In this document: in pieces, positions 32,496-41,099 of the stretch
Layout: each line of letters opens with the position of its first letter
Numbering within the stretch: the stretch's first letter is position 1
NCBI GenBank assembly: GCA_965199845.1
Contig: CBDATZ010000054.1
Coordinates: 124,001-188,000, forward strand
DNA: 64,000 nucleotides
Source of the DNA: Ilyomonas sp965199845
GTDB lineage: Bacteria; Bacteroidota; Bacteroidia; Chitinophagales; Chitinophagaceae
Direction of reading: 5' to 3'
Translations under genes and position numbers: made by a program
Notes under the pieces: generated by a model
What the model saw: the letters and a program-made list of their open reading frames with translations, nothing else
Databases searched by the model: none
What the model was told of the DNA's origin: nothing

Positions 32496-33842
32496 TCAAG
32501 CGACATCTTTTTTTAGTTCGTTAAGCTTCCGTTCGAGATAAGTAATCTTTGCCTGCTTGTATTTTTGCTGATAGGCAGTCAATTCAAGCGGACTAAATTC
32601 GGCTTTGTTTGATATCATTTTATAATAAATGGTAGCGATCTTATTTGCTGTTGCTACCATCGCATACCTGTTGCCGCCTTTTGCCTTCATCCGCCTGTAA
32701 TAATCTCCCAGCCAATTGTCACTTCGCTGCACCGCATTGGCTGCACTCCTGAACGCCTGACTGGCTACATTCGGCTTCTTTTTCATGAGCATGCTGCTGA
32801 TCAGCTTGCCACCCGATATTTTATTGTTCGGGCACAAATTCAGCCAGGATACAAAATGCTTGGCTGACTCCCACTTTGTCATGTCTGTGCCTGTTTCTGA
32901 TAATATCTCCAAGGCTGTAATATCACTGACGCCAAAGATGGCGGTTACATCTACGCCAAGTATGGCTTTGAAGTAGCTGCCTGTATTAAACTTCGGCTTG
33001 TTCTTGGTCGGTCTTTTAGAAGACTTTGCTGCCATGTCAACAACCGCTTCCGGGAACACTTCCTGCTGGTAGTGCTGGAGCTGTTTTTCTATTGCTGCGT
33101 CGCAAGCTGCAATCCGTTCTTTGTAGTGCTTGTAATTACAGTAACCATCTTCTAATAAATAGAGCTGCTCTGCTCGCCAGTTGCCTTGTAAGGAATCAAT
33201 GATTGTTTGCCGGTCTGCCCGAATCGTTTTTTCCACATGCACCAGAAAATGTTCAGCATTGCGTTCCCCTGCAATGATGGCTTCTACGATGGCGATGCCT
33301 GTCTTACCCGTAATATCACGGATGACGGTGTGCAGCTTGATGTTCATCAACTCCAATGCTTTTTGCATGCGGAGGATGAAACGATTGCAATCCTGGGTAA
33401 GCGTTTTTCGGTAGCGCACCAGTGTGCGTAAAGACTCCTGCTCATCATCGGGCAGGTAGCTGCTTTTGAGCAGTCCGCAGCTATGCAGCTTTTGTATCCA
33501 TCTGGCATCGTCTTCATCATTTTTCCTGCCGCTCACATTGCGCGTTTGCTTTGAGTTTACCAGCGACACTTCAAAGCCTTCTCTAACAAGCATACCAAAC
33601 AAAGGCTTCCAATAGATGCCGGTGCTTTCCATAGCTACCGTTTCTATGCCGCATTGCTTCAGCCAAGCGATTATCGCATGCAGATCGGGGGTCATGGCAC
33701 CGAATGATTTGACGCTAACATCATCTCTGTCTTCAGGCACAGCAACGGCGTGAATGGTATCTCCCACATCGATACCGGCTGCGTTCGGATGAATAAGTGG
33801 CATGCTTACAATACTTTTCTTTTTTGGGAATTGTTTTTTCAT
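32496..33842 (-). CDS. IS110 family transposase/recombinase, apparently intact
   Basis: A 448-residue IS110 recombinase, full length. The start at 33842 (MKKQFPKKKSIV) is chosen because conserved sequence begins soon after and upstream in-frame starts lie in the element's non-coding end. The N-terminal RuvC-like DEDD domain has GIDVGD (first Asp), AMESTGIYWKPL (Glu) and GRKNDEDDARWIQ (Asp pair). The C-terminal Tnp_20 domain has ALEILSETGTDMTKWESAKH then FVSWLNLCPNNKISGGK with the catalytic Ser region. In this family a bridge RNA from the non-coding end specifies donor and target. It is unlike the other IS110 copy (340 residues). Confidence 0.93.
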   Translation of the reverse strand: MKKQFPKKKSIVSMPLIHPNAAGIDVGDTIHAVAVPEDRDDVSVKSFGAMTPDLHAIIAWLKQCGIETVAMESTGIYWKPLFGMLVREGFEVSLVNSKQTRNVSGRKNDEDDARWIQKLHSCGLLKSSYLPDDEQESLRTLVRYRKTLTQDCNRFILRMQKALELMNIKLHTVIRDITGKTGIAIVEAIIAGERNAEHFLVHVEKTIRADRQTIIDSLQGNWRAEQLYLLEDGYCNYKHYKERIAACDAAIEKQLQHYQQEVFPEAVVDMAAKSSKRPTKNKPKFNTGSYFKAILGVDVTAIFGVSDITALEILSETGTDMTKWESAKHFVSWLNLCPNNKISGGKLISSMLMKKKPNVASQAFRSAANAVQRSDNWLGDYYRRMKAKGGNRYAMVATANKIATIYYKMISNKAEFSPLELTAYQQKYKQAKITYLERKLNELKKDVA

Positions 33843-34060
33843 ATACATACGGTTTAAACAAAAGCATTTGCCTGCCACCCTGCAAAGTTTATTTTTCTAT
33901 ACGGGTTCCAACACCCAATTGGAAACTCAAAGAGGCAGCAGAACCATATTCCGGCGTGAATTGAGTATTCAATATTCCCATAGGTTTTAACTGCAAAAGC
34001 TTTTATATTTAAAGGTACTGTTTGCAGATAATCTGTGCAGTCAATAGCAAAAGAAAAGAT
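33843..34060 (-). ncRNA. Candidate bridge-RNA region of the first IS110 copy
   Basis: IS110 elements carry a non-coding left end upstream of the recombinase that yields a bridge RNA. This tract has no credible gene and contains stem-forming words, for example GTTCCAACACCCAATTGGAA near 33904-33925 and TGCCTGCC/GGCAGC pairs flanking it. The element's outer boundary is not defined, so the limits are approximate. Confidence 0.3.
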
Positions 34061-34412
34061 GCTTGACCAAGCGTTCAAAATCTTGCAACCGATAAATAGT
34101 TGCAACAAAAATAGATAGCTATCTCTGTACATGTTATTATGAAGGAAACATGAGTTCACTGATATAGTTATTCCGGCATAAACACAAAACCAGCGCACAA
34201 AAGCCCACATTTATTCCGTTGCTTCTTTGCAGCCAAGCCACGCCGCCTGTTCAAAAAGCTTTCTTTTTTTCCTTTTTTCTTTTGTAAAATAATATGTTTC
34301 CGATAGGTATAAGGCAGAGAACACAATGAGCATGAGTCATAGATGAGTGCTAGTTATTGGCAGGTTATTTCCTACATATTTGCACTCTATAGAGAAAAGC
34401 AATAGCAATAAA
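34061..34412. other. Gene-free stretch beyond the IS110 copy
   Basis: About 350 bases. The minus-strand frame that runs to 34210 is Cys/Phe-rich and lacks any motif, so I do not call it. CGCACAAAAGCCC and CAGCCAAGCCA near 34194-34240 resemble a segment of the GC-rich block near 30148. Otherwise nothing is visible. Confidence 0.45.
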
Positions 34413-34438
34413 AAAAGCCCTGTAGACACAGAGCTTTT
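34413..34438. terminator. Intrinsic terminator, probably bidirectional
   Basis: AAAAGCCCTGT and ACAGAGCTTTT form an 11-bp stem with one mismatch around a four-base loop. A and T runs at the ends allow either strand. It lies 18 bases past the stop of the minus-strand gene at 34457. Confidence 0.7.
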
Positions 34439-34456
34439 ATACCAGATATTAAAAGA

Positions 34457-35260
34457 CTAAAATATTTCCACAATCTTCATGCAGTTGCCGGAACTAAACC
34501 TGTAATAGTTAGCTCCCACTTGCTGATAAAATTCGATTCCCACGCATTCAATCACACTATCATCTTCAGTTAGTGTTGGCGCACCTGCTAAAGTTGCAAC
34601 GATAGTTTCGTCAGTTGTATCTGCATTCAGTGGTAGATAAGCTGAATAAGCTACAATGCCCAATTCATTATTATCGGCATCTATCGGCTCATAACTATTT
34701 GTTTTATCGTTGTAAGCAAAATCAGACACTACACCCAAAGCATGAAGAAAACGAAAGTGAGTTGCGCCAGCCGGAGAAGCCAAATAATTAGCGGGTGTGA
34801 ACACAGGTATATCCAGTGTTGCGGCATTGCGTTCTTTCGGATGAGTAACAGTAAAAGGTGCAGTAACAATACTGTCAAAATTCAGGTTCCTGTCAAATTG
34901 CAAATTTCGCAGGTATTGAGATTGCTGGCTGATCAAAATAGCCCGATAACCTCTGGCTTCACTTTGATCTTCCAGGTTAATCTTCTTCATGATAGCGGTG
35001 AGCCTGCCGGTTAGCTGGCTATCTGCCATAAAAGAAACCAAAGAAGAAAAAGCGGTTCTTACAGATTTACCAGCCTTAGCGCAGGCAGTAAATTCATTCA
35101 TGTTTTCACGCGTTCTTTCAAACTCAGTTGCGGTCATCACTTGTTCTGCCGTTGGGCCACCTTTCAAACCAGCAAAATATTCAGGTGAACCTTTGATTTT
35201 GAAGTGTCTTACTTCACCAAGAGTACCAACATATTTAATATGTCCCTTTTGAATTGCCAT
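34457..35260 (-). CDS. Conserved Bacteroidota protein of unknown function
   Basis: A 267-residue protein without signal or membrane segments. The opening, MAIQKGHIKYVGTLGEVRHF then KIKGSPEYFAGLKGG, followed by FERTRENMNEFTACAKAGKS, is a pattern I associate with a widespread Bacteroidota family of unknown role; I cannot name the family with certainty. The C-terminal part is beta-rich. It stands alone, with a terminator downstream and a divergent nuclease gene upstream across an A+T-rich 110-base region that must hold both promoters. Confidence 0.72.
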   Translation of the reverse strand: MAIQKGHIKYVGTLGEVRHFKIKGSPEYFAGLKGGPTAEQVMTATEFERTRENMNEFTACAKAGKSVRTAFSSLVSFMADSQLTGRLTAIMKKINLEDQSEARGYRAILISQQSQYLRNLQFDRNLNFDSIVTAPFTVTHPKERNAATLDIPVFTPANYLASPAGATHFRFLHALGVVSDFAYNDKTNSYEPIDADNNELGIVAYSAYLPLNADTTDETIVATLAGAPTLTEDDSVIECVGIEFYQQVGANYYRFSSGNCMKIVEIF

Positions 35261-35369
35261 GTTCTTGAATTTTAATTGTTATACTACTTTTTTCATTTCA
35301 AAAATAAGGACAAAATTTGTAATTTTAAAATACAATTTATTGATTTTCAATAATTTATATTGATAAAAA

Positions 35370-35840
35370 ATGATAGAGTTTGTAGGCTTTTACAGGGTAT
35401 TGCACGTAGTTGATGGAGATGGCTTTACAGCAGTCAATACAATTTCAAATGAAATAATTGAATTTAGATTGTACGGAATTGATGCACCTGAAATAAAATT
35501 TTGCAGCAAGCTGAAAAAAGATGAAAAAGAAACGCACATAGCCGGTTCATTGCTTATTCATTTAGGGCATCTGGCAGCCTCATATTTGCGCTCAATTCTA
35601 CAGAAGGATGAAGTTGTAAGCATCAAGCAGGAAAGCCAAAATAAGACAGATAAATACGGCAGGTGGTTATGTTATGCATACCTGCCAGATGGTATATGCA
35701 TAAATGAATCGTTAGTAGCCAATGGCTATGCAAAAGCATTTTCCGATTTTTATTGCGCAGAATTGCCCAGATATCAAATTTTGAATACCTTAGCAAAGCA
35801 AAAGCAAAGAGGGCTTTACAGCATTAGCCGGATATTTTGA
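35370..35840 (+). CDS. Thermonuclease (SNase-like) family protein
   Basis: A 156-residue staphylococcal-nuclease-like protein covering one SNase domain. Recognisable parts are VVDGDGFTAVN (calcium-site Asp region), FRLYGIDAPEIKF (first catalytic Arg), and KYGRWLCYAYLPDGICINES (second catalytic Arg), ending with LVANGYAKAFSDF. It lacks a signal peptide, unlike many secreted members, so it may act in the cytoplasm. The Glu between the two Arg motifs is harder to place (KDEKETHIAG), so activity is likely but not certain. It is monocistronic. Confidence 0.85.
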   Translation: MIEFVGFYRVLHVVDGDGFTAVNTISNEIIEFRLYGIDAPEIKFCSKLKKDEKETHIAGSLLIHLGHLAASYLRSILQKDEVVSIKQESQNKTDKYGRWLCYAYLPDGICINESLVANGYAKAFSDFYCAELPRYQILNTLAKQKQRGLYSISRIF

Positions 35841-35966
35841 AAAGAGAGACTAAAGCGAGACTTTAAATACTAAGATTTTTGAAACGCTTGCCAGCAAAGG
35901 ATTTCAGAGGAAGGTGTCAGACCCTAACTCTCCGCCGATTATCAATCAATTTAATTTACGTAAGAA

Positions 35967-36001
35967 AAAAAAGCCTGTAAAAATATTTACAGGCTTTTTT
36001 T
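35967..36001. terminator. Strong bidirectional intrinsic terminator
   Basis: AAAAAAGCCTGTAAA (35967-35981) pairs perfectly with TTTACAGGCTTTTTT (35986-36000) around a four-base loop, with A and T runs at both ends. It serves the nuclease gene on the plus strand, and possibly the LigD operon from the minus side. Confidence 0.92.
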
Positions 36002-36146
36002 ATGCGAACTTATATTTAAAATACAGCTTTTTAAAGAACTAAAAATCTCAAACAGTTTCTTACACTTAATTTCAATTCATCAAAACATTTTTTTCGATTA
36101 TTCAGTTATCAATTCGCGCAGAACAATATATGTAAATAGCATATTG

Positions 36147-38006
36147 CTACAGCTTTTCAAGCTTTTTTAAACATGCTTTCAGGTTAACGCCTTTGCCAAG
36201 TACAGGCGCAAATAAATCGCCTTTCTTTTCAGCCCGTTTGATTATGTTTTTAATGGTGAATTGTGAAGGATGCAATCCTTTTTTTACTTCTGTCCAGTCT
36301 AACGGCGTTGAAACCGTTGCGCCCGGTTTGGGACGCGCACTGTAAGCAGCTGCAAGCGTTTGCCCGCGTTTGTTTTGCAGGTAATCAATATACAATTTAT
36401 TGTTACGGTTTGCGATGCTGCGTTCTATGGTAGCTTGTTCGGGAGCTTTGTCAATAGCCAAATGAGCGATGATTTCAGCAAACATACGGGCTTCATCGTA
36501 CGAATACTTCGCGCCAAGCGGAACATAAATATGCAAGCCGGAAGAACCGGACGTTTTACAATACGAATCAGCACCCGATTTATCCAGCAGTGCCTTTATG
36601 ATTAGAGCCGTTTGTATCACATCATCAAAACTGTTTTTGTCGGATGGATCCAGGTCGAGAACTAAATAATCCGGGTTATCAATCTTTTTGATTGTTGAGT
36701 TCCACGGGTTGAGTTCAATACAACCTAAATTAGCCATATAAAGCAAAGTAGCTTTGTTGTTACAAATCAGGTAATCAATGTCTTTATTGTTGCTTTCAGA
36801 ATATAATGAAATGGTCTTTGCCCAGTCTGGTGCAGTATCGCCAACATCTTTCTGAAAAAAACCTGCATCGCCGATTCCGTTTGGGTTGCGGCGCATAGAC
36901 TGCGGGCGGTTTTGCAGGTAAGGAATGATATGTGGATACACCGTATTGTAATACATAATCAAATCGCCTTTGGTAATCTTTTCATCCGGCCAAAATATCT
37001 TGGCCAGGTTCGAAAATTGCAGCGTGATGTTATCAACCGTTAATGTGTTTGGCTCTCCTTTTTCTTTTGTATCAACCTGTGCTTTTGATGTTGTTGTTTT
37101 CTTTACAGAAGATGTATCTTTTTTCATATCGGCAACCGTTTTATCTATTCGTAAACCATGAAATACCGGGTGACGCATAACGCCAATATTTGTTAATTCG
37201 GTGTAATGAATATTAGCAACCAATTGAGGTTTTATCCACGTTACCGTATTGTTTACCGGCACTTTTGTTTCAAACGGATTGGTCTTTATAATAAGCGGTG
37301 TCATCTTATTATGAAGGTCTGTAAGCGAATCAAGAGTAAAGCCGGTTCCGGTATGACCTACATAAATGAGCTTGTCATTTTTATATTGACCTAATATCAA
37401 TGAACCAAAATATTTCCTGGCGCCTTCCGGTTTTGTAAAGCCAGCAATAATGGCTTCATTTATCAACTGGTGTTTTATTTTCAGCCAGCTTTTGCTCCGC
37501 TCTCCCGGCAGGTAAAGACTGGTTTTCTTTTTCGCAATCATACCTTCCAGGTTGCGTTCGCGCATCACTGTAAAAAAAGCTTCGCCATCATTTTCAACAT
37601 GGTCACAATATTTGATAACATCATTTTCGGGCAACACTTTTTTGAGTAAAGCCTTGCGCTCGAGTAAGGGTTTCTTTGTTACATCTTTTCCTTTGTAACT
37701 CAATATATCGAAGACATAATAGAAGAGCGGCAGCGTATTATCTTGTGCGTATAATTGCAGCTTTTGAAAGTCAGGCTTGCCTTCTTTATTCAATACGACA
37801 ATCTCTCCATCCAACATCATTGGTGTTTTGATGGCTTTTATTTCCTGGTAAATCAACGGATATTTTTCGATGAAAGAAACTGCGTTACGTGAATAGAATT
37901 GTGAATCTTTTTTTCGGCAATCAGCTATTGCGCGATAGCCATCCCATTTGATTTCAAATATCCAGTCTTTGTTTGAAAAAGGTTCTTTTGTTTCGCTCGC
38001 CATCAT
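36147..38006 (-). CDS. ligD: LigD, ATP-dependent DNA ligase and polymerase part (frame broken from 5' part)
   Basis: A 619-residue frame holding the ligase and the primase-polymerase domains of bacterial NHEJ ligase D. The ligase motif I FEIKWDGYRA (Lys 20 is the adenylated residue) and later ligase motifs (DGEIVVLNKEG, LEGMIAKKK, SWLKIK) precede the polymerase motif LVLDLDPSD with its catalytic Asp pair near residue 470, and TSGSSGLHIYVPLG. The natural start is not the Met at 38006: the same frame extends upstream through KKSPVKNAVTP to an A9 tract and joins the phosphoesterase frame if one base is added. So it is one LigD gene with a frameshift, or a split gene. Confidence 0.85.
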   Translation of the reverse strand: MMASETKEPFSNKDWIFEIKWDGYRAIADCRKKDSQFYSRNAVSFIEKYPLIYQEIKAIKTPMMLDGEIVVLNKEGKPDFQKLQLYAQDNTLPLFYYVFDILSYKGKDVTKKPLLERKALLKKVLPENDVIKYCDHVENDGEAFFTVMRERNLEGMIAKKKTSLYLPGERSKSWLKIKHQLINEAIIAGFTKPEGARKYFGSLILGQYKNDKLIYVGHTGTGFTLDSLTDLHNKMTPLIIKTNPFETKVPVNNTVTWIKPQLVANIHYTELTNIGVMRHPVFHGLRIDKTVADMKKDTSSVKKTTTSKAQVDTKEKGEPNTLTVDNITLQFSNLAKIFWPDEKITKGDLIMYYNTVYPHIIPYLQNRPQSMRRNPNGIGDAGFFQKDVGDTAPDWAKTISLYSESNNKDIDYLICNNKATLLYMANLGCIELNPWNSTIKKIDNPDYLVLDLDPSDKNSFDDVIQTALIIKALLDKSGADSYCKTSGSSGLHIYVPLGAKYSYDEARMFAEIIAHLAIDKAPEQATIERSIANRNNKLYIDYLQNKRGQTLAAAYSARPKPGATVSTPLDWTEVKKGLHPSQFTIKNIIKRAEKKGDLFAPVLGKGVNLKACLKKLEKL

Positions 38007-38011
38007 CGGCG

Positions 38012-38665
38012 TTACAGCGTTTTTAACCGGGCTTTTTTTTTACCTGCGGCTTCTGCTTTTACAGGTTTTTCAGACTCTAATTTTTTTGCTTTGACAGACT
38101 TTACATTTTCGTCTTGCAAAGCTTTATCAATAGCCGATTTTTTGTCGGTATGTTCTTCGCTGCTATAAGGTTCGCTGAGTGCATAATCATCTTTATCTTT
38201 TACCAGCAACCACGAATTAGCGGCTGCATTTTTCAGTTTCACCAACGCAAATTGTCCTTTTAATTTTTTGCCTTTCAGGATAAATTTCAGAGATCCGTTT
38301 TCAATACTTTCCACACCATTTCCTTTATTTTCAGGCGACAATTCGTACGTGCCATTGTCCCACACTTCTACAATACCAGCGCCGTAATTTCCTTCGGGAA
38401 TTGTTCCCTGGAAAGTTGCATAACTTACGGGATGATCTTCTACCATCATAGCCAGCCGTTTATCTTTCGGGTTTAGGGAAGGACCTTTTGGAACCGCCCA
38501 GCTTTTTAATACGCCATCCATTTCTAAACGAAAATCGTAATGCAGATGCGAAGCTTTATGCCGCTGTACCACGAAGATTAATTTCTTTGAATCCTTTGTG
38601 GCTTTGCCTTCCGGCTCGGGCGTTTCACCAAAGTGCCGCTTTTCGTTATACTTCGTTAAACTCAT
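38012..38665 (-). CDS. ligD: LigD, 3'-phosphoesterase part
   Basis: A 217-residue frame with the 3'-phosphoesterase domain of LigD. It starts MSLTKYNEKRHFGETPEPEG and contains FVVQRHKASHLHYDFRLE with its metal-binding His and Asp, AVPKGPSLNPKDKRLAM, VEDHPVSYATFQGTIPEGNY and GAGIVEVWDNGTYE. After residue 205 it becomes Lys/Ala-rich linker and stops at 38012. Its ATG overlaps the Ku stop by four bases, the classic Ku-LigD coupling. Phosphoesterase, ligase and polymerase are usually fused in about 800-850 residues; here a frameshift in the A9 tract (38033-38041) divides them. Confidence 0.87.
   Translation of the reverse strand: MSLTKYNEKRHFGETPEPEGKATKDSKKLIFVVQRHKASHLHYDFRLEMDGVLKSWAVPKGPSLNPKDKRLAMMVEDHPVSYATFQGTIPEGNYGAGIVEVWDNGTYELSPENKGNGVESIENGSLKFILKGKKLKGQFALVKLKNAAANSWLLVKDKDDYALSEPYSSEEHTDKKSAIDKALQDENVKSVKAKKLESEKPVKAEAAGKKKARLKTL
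38033..38041 (-). other. A9 tract marking the LigD frame break
   Basis: On the coding strand GGT is followed by nine A and GCC. Ten A would give GGT-AAA-AAA-AAA-AGC-CCG and continue directly into the ligase frame (K-S-P-V). The tract is therefore one base short, or is a slippery site where -1 slippage could restore the fusion. Confidence 0.8.
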
Positions 38666-39444
38666 GAGGCTTTGCGTTTTTTAGTTGATGATAAACTGGC
38701 TTTTAATTGCGCCATAATATCTGTTGCCGATGTATTACTCACCACCCGCATATCAGGCTTCTTCAGCTTCCGCCCTTTGGCTTTGGCTTGTATAACTTTC
38801 ATCAGCGATTCTGTGTATGTATCTTTATACGAAGTAATATCAAACGGCTCTGTCAGTTGTTCAATAAGCGATATTGCCATTTTTAACTCTGCCTGTTTTA
38901 TCGTTGATTTTTCCGGCACATCAATTTCTTTTGTATCCCGTATTTCTTCTTCAAAACGAATACCACTTAACAGGATTACATTTTGATAAGGCTTGATAAC
39001 AACAAGGTGTTCTTTATTGCGCATCACAAAATTTCCCACGCCTACTTTCTTCGATTTACTTAATGCTTCACGCAGCAAAGCATACGTCTTTTTGCCTTCT
39101 TTTGATGGCTCTAAGAAATAAGGATTTTCGTAGTAAATGCTGTCTATTTCATCTTCGTTTACAAACTGGAAAATATCAATCAGCTTTGATTGTTCGGGGC
39201 TGGCGTTTTCAAAATCCGATTCATCCAGTGTGATGTATTTGCCTTCATATTTATAGGCTTTAATAATGTCATCCCAACCCACTTCTTTGCCTGTTTCTTC
39301 GTTTACTCTTTTAAAGCGGATATGAGAATTGTCTTTTTTATCAAGCATATCAAGATTGAGTTCGCTGCCTTGTACGGCGCTGTATAATTTAACTGGTATA
39401 TTGACCAGACCAAACCCGATAGCACCTGTCCATATTGACCTCAT
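38662..39444 (-). CDS. ku: Ku domain protein for non-homologous end joining
   Basis: A 260-residue bacterial Ku homodimer subunit. It starts MRSIWTGAIGFGLVNIPVKL and contains the conserved RFKRVNEETGKEVGWDDIIK, the DFENASPEQSKLIDIFQFVN region and EIDSIYYENPYFLEP near residues 45-115, then ALREALSKSKKVGVGNFVMR. The C-terminal tail is Lys/Ser-rich. The length is typical. It binds DNA ends and recruits LigD, whose gene follows with a four-base overlap. Together they form a complete NHEJ operon if the LigD frameshift is tolerated. Confidence 0.96.
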   Translation of the reverse strand: MRSIWTGAIGFGLVNIPVKLYSAVQGSELNLDMLDKKDNSHIRFKRVNEETGKEVGWDDIIKAYKYEGKYITLDESDFENASPEQSKLIDIFQFVNEDEIDSIYYENPYFLEPSKEGKKTYALLREALSKSKKVGVGNFVMRNKEHLVVIKPYQNVILLSGIRFEEEIRDTKEIDVPEKSTIKQAELKMAISLIEQLTEPFDITSYKDTYTESLMKVIQAKAKGRKLKKPDMRVVSNTSATDIMAQLKASLSSTKKRKAS

Positions 39445-39564
39445 AGTAGATAATTTACTTGTAGAAAAACAAGGACTGCACCAAGGAAAATATCCACATT
39501 AGGTTTGTGAATAGAATGTGCGTTTCTTTTATAAAACAAGCTTTTTTAGAAACCACATCAATAC

Positions 39565-39607
39565 AAATAAAAAAGCCATCTCAAAAAATGAAACGGCTTT
39601 TTTATTT
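39565..39607. terminator. Bidirectional intrinsic terminator
   Basis: AAATAAAAAAGCC (39565-39577) pairs perfectly with GGCTTTTTTATTT (39595-39607) around 17 bases. It lies 20 bases past the tldE stop and closes the operon that begins upstream with tldD or moxR. Confidence 0.88.
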
Positions 39608-39626
39608 GTAAAACAATAATCAAATT

Positions 39627-40964
39627 CTATATCGCGTCCGACAAAGACGAGAATGTAAAGTCTCTTATTTTCATGGGCGGTATTAATGCCTGGATACCCG
39701 ATTCGCCGCTTACCACACGTTCCGGTTTACCCAACGCTTCCAGGTTGTTAAGCATGATGATAGCACTTTCGTTAAAACGGAAATTTTTAATCGGGAATTT
39801 GATTTCTCCGTTCTCAATATAAAAGGTTCCGTCGCGCGTTAAACCTGTATAAAGCAAGGTTTGCGGATCTACCTGGCGGATATACCACAAACGGGTAACG
39901 AGAATGCCTTTTTCGGTGCTTTTTATTAACTCTTCGAGAGAAGCCGTGCCGCCTTCCATAATAACAGCATCCGGACTTGGAACCGCTTTCACACCTTTTT
40001 TTTCTGCCCAGTAGCGGGAGTAATAAATGTTATCAATGACACCTTTGTTTATCCAGTTTATTTTTTCCTGCGGTCTGCCATCGCCATTCCAGGTACTCGT
40101 TGGTAAATCAGGATTCAGCGGATCAGAATAAATAGTTACACGTTCATCAACCAACTTCTCACCCAGCTTTGTTTTGCCACCTGGCTTACTCAAAAAACTT
40201 CTGCCTTCATCAGCACTGCGAGCGTCCATAGCAAAGAACATCGTTTCTAACAAAACAATACCGGCAGTTGGTTCTAAGATAACCGTATATTTTCCCGGCT
40301 CGATAGCTTTTGCATTTACAGAACCGGCTGCTTTTTGCGCAGCTATTTTGGTAGCGGCGGCCACATCTAATTTACTTACATCATTGTATCCTTTTGATGC
40401 ATAGCCGCTGCCTTTACTATCTTCTGTTCTGAGTGTTACATTGAAGTTTACGTTGGTAGCTGTATTATAAGCAAACAACCCGCTGGAATTCATCAAGGCA
40501 GAAAAGCCGGCGCTGTTTTCCATAAAACCGGCAGCTACCAGTTTATTGTCTTTTGCAATTTGCAAACTGGCGGTTACATCATCAGCTCTGTCTTTTGGCG
40601 TAATGGCAGCCGTAGCCGGTTCAAATGTTTTTCCTGTTGTCGCATATTGTTGTGGTCCTAAGTTCTTTACAAACTCGGGATTTTCAGGAGCCAATTGCGC
40701 CAGTTCTTCGGAGCGACGAACTACTTTTTCAAGTGACGCATCATCGAATTCATTTATGGTAGCAACGCCTGTTTTTTTGCCATAAGACGACTGAACCGCA
40801 AGTGTGCTCTGGCTTACACCGCCACTTGTAGATACCGCGTTTCGTGCGTATCGCACATTGCCGCCTTCAGAGCCGGAAAGATTCACTTCGCACTCATTGG
40901 CTTTTGAATAGCTGAGCACTTTTTTCATTAAAGCCTGCGCTTCTTCTTTACTTAGTATCGGCAT
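39627..40964 (-). CDS. tldE: TldE/PmbA-like subunit of the TldD/TldE metallopeptidase
   Basis: A 445-residue protein of the TldD/PmbA family. The opening EEAQALMKKVLSYSKANECE with GNVRYARNAVSTSGG is the N-terminal domain, and the C-terminal half contains GKYTVILEPTAGIVLLETM and LWYIRQVDPQTLLYTGLTRD, followed by GTFYIENGEIKFPIKNFRFN. It lacks the HExxxH motif of the catalytic TldD subunit, so it is the non-catalytic partner. The complex degrades or processes peptides in the cytoplasm. The tldD gene precedes it on the same strand, separated by a 31-bp perfect inverted repeat. Confidence 0.9.
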   Translation of the reverse strand: MPILSKEEAQALMKKVLSYSKANECEVNLSGSEGGNVRYARNAVSTSGGVSQSTLAVQSSYGKKTGVATINEFDDASLEKVVRRSEELAQLAPENPEFVKNLGPQQYATTGKTFEPATAAITPKDRADDVTASLQIAKDNKLVAAGFMENSAGFSALMNSSGLFAYNTATNVNFNVTLRTEDSKGSGYASKGYNDVSKLDVAAATKIAAQKAAGSVNAKAIEPGKYTVILEPTAGIVLLETMFFAMDARSADEGRSFLSKPGGKTKLGEKLVDERVTIYSDPLNPDLPTSTWNGDGRPQEKINWINKGVIDNIYYSRYWAEKKGVKAVPSPDAVIMEGGTASLEELIKSTEKGILVTRLWYIRQVDPQTLLYTGLTRDGTFYIENGEIKFPIKNFRFNESAIIMLNNLEALGKPERVVSGESGIQALIPPMKIRDFTFSSLSDAI

Positions 40965-41000
40965 AAATAATTTTGATAAAATTTATGATGAAGTAATTGT

Positions 41001-41098
41001 AAATGATGAGTTATGAATGATGAACGATGAATGATATTTTGTATCATTTAAATAGTGTTTGTAATACTTCATCGTTCATCATTCATAACTCATCATTT
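41001..41098. repeat. 31-bp perfect inverted repeat between tldD and tldE
   Basis: AAATGATGAGTTATGAATGA, continuing to 41031, is exactly complementary to 41068-41098, with a 36-base loop. It begins two bases past the tldD stop. Words of this type (ATGAGTTATGAATGATGA) are familiar as scattered intergenic repeats in Bacteroidota, so this may be a mobile palindrome or an mRNA-stabilising hairpin that sets the tldE to tldD ratio. Confidence 0.92.
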
Positions 41099-41099
41099 T

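Noticed and set aside
33854..34210. A 118-codon minus-strand frame upstream of the IS110 recombinase
   Set aside because: Cys/Phe-rich translation without motif, located in the tract expected to be the non-coding end of the element.
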